A stretch of 9,150 nt of DNA from Candidatus Omnitrophota bacterium. GTDB lineage: Bacteria; Omnitrophota; Gorgyraeia; 2-02-FULL-51-18. The DNA is taken from positions 1-9,150 of the forward strand of contig JAHFFM010000066.1 of the NCBI GenBank assembly GCA_023247935.1, given 5' to 3'. Positions 8,794 to 9,150 of this stretch are shown here, piece after piece; the first letter of the stretch is position 1, and each line of letters begins with the position of its first letter. A program made the position numbers and the translations under genes. The notes under the pieces were generated by a model, which was not told the DNA's origin, did not search any database, and was given only the letters and a program-made list of their open reading frames with translations.

Positions 8794-9050
8794 AAAGTAA
8801 TTAATTGTGATTGATGGGGCAGCTCACTAAACAATTCTTACCATTTATGATAATCCCGCCATGCTCCCCGCTTCTTGGAGTCCATCAGATTGGTGACAAC
8901 TGCCACCCGAAGGTTTGAAGAAAAAGTTTTTTCATTTGGTCAGATTATGCGTCAAATCGCCGTCAGCTTGAACAAGGATGAGATTACCGCCCCTTTCAGT
9001 CGGTCCCAAATTAAAAAGAAGAGTGACATTTTTTTATGACCCGTTTCACG
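8794..9050 (-). other. Gene-free stretch with short protein-like fragments (possible gene remnant)
   Basis: No intact gene of normal size is present on either strand. On the minus strand, two adjacent open stretches in different frames read like protein. The first, 9033-8935, includes GPTERGGNLILVQADGDL and stops at 8932. The second, 8939-8841, includes NLRVAVVTNLMDSKKRG and ends DYHKW at a stop (8840-8838). A single frameshift in the A-rich tract near 8935 would join them to about 64 residues. A third frame opens with ATG at 8935, overlapping the first stop as ATGA, and reads MKKLFLQTFGWQLSPI before a stop; it resembles the MiaB N-terminus. On the plus strand, roughly 8850-9036 is also open. 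I recognise no family for the longer fragments, and no promoter, terminator or tRNA is convincing. Decayed gene, intergenic spacer and chance are all possible. Confidence 0.35.
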
Positions 9051-9150
9051 CTATGACACGCCTTCAGAAAAAATCTTATCCGCAGGCATGGCGATCAAAT
9101 CATTGAGCGGAATATCGCCGCCGTCCGGTGATGTGGTGATGACCCCCGCT
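9051..9150 (-). CDS. C-terminal tail of an unrecognised protein, partial
   Basis: The frame is open from the right edge to a TAG at 9053-9051. It encodes about 32 residues, including SPDGGDIPLNDLIAMPADKI, and ends FSEGVS. The composition is protein-like and the frame reads in the same direction as all other genes, so it is probably the 3' end of the next upstream gene. The piece is too short to assign a family. It stops about 265 bp before the SRPBCC gene, with the fragmentary stretch between. Confidence 0.5.
   Translation of the reverse strand, partial: AGVITTSPDGGDIPLNDLIAMPADKIFSEGVS

Noticed and set aside
8816..8870. Possible tRNA or structured RNA upstream of the SRPBCC gene
   Set aside because: GGGGAGC and GCTGCCCC can pair, but there is no clover-leaf, anticodon stem or TPsiC arm, so only an ordinary weak hairpin remains.
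8850..9036. Plus-strand open stretch of about 60 codons
   Set aside because: No ATG start near its beginning, no ribosome-binding site and no recognised family. It mirrors the minus-strand fragments, so I did not call it a gene.

Overview
The window is chromosomal DNA of a bacterium. Every convincing gene lies on the minus strand, so the genes read from right to left. The cargo is housekeeping: a heat-shock chaperone operon at the left and a tRNA-modification/GTPase operon at the right. A SPOR-domain protein with an export signal suggests a diderm (Gram-negative) cell wall. The order hrcA-grpE-dnaK-dnaJ behind a perfect CIRCE operator is found in Firmicutes and in many Gram-negative phyla outside the Gammaproteobacteria. 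Moderate GC, lysine-rich proteins and compact ATGA/GTGA gene overlaps would suit an uncultured lineage such as Omnitrophota or a neighbour, but this placement is a guess.

Layout in the direction of transcription. At 9150-9051 is the C-terminal tail of an unrecognised gene. From 9050 to 8794 lies a stretch with no intact gene but with short protein-like fragments. Then comes a tightly packed run: an SRPBCC-fold protein (TTG start), miaB (GTG start, 4-nt overlap), a 170-bp imperfect inverted repeat, a secreted TPR-like/SPOR protein, miaA (ATGA overlap) and hflX (ATGA overlap). After an 88-bp gap holding a sigma70-type promoter and CIRCE come hrcA, grpE, dnaK, a ~100-nt hairpin, and the first 129 codons of dnaJ, which runs off the left edge.

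How the genes work together. MiaA prenylates A37 of tRNAs reading UNN codons and MiaB methylthiolates the product (i6A to ms2i6A), so both steps of one modification share a transcription unit. HflX is a ribosome-splitting GTPase important in heat stress. HrcA represses its own operon through CIRCE, and GrpE, DnaK and DnaJ form the Hsp70 machine.

The most notable content is non-coding or foreign-looking. There are three self-complementary elements: one in the miaB/SPOR gap that also supplies the only ATG of the SPOR gene, one between dnaK and dnaJ, and one REP-like palindrome inside the miaB reading frame that appears to lengthen the protein by about eight residues. HrcA also lacks about 65-70 residues of its central region. 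I found no defence system, CRISPR array, tRNA, rRNA or complete transposon.
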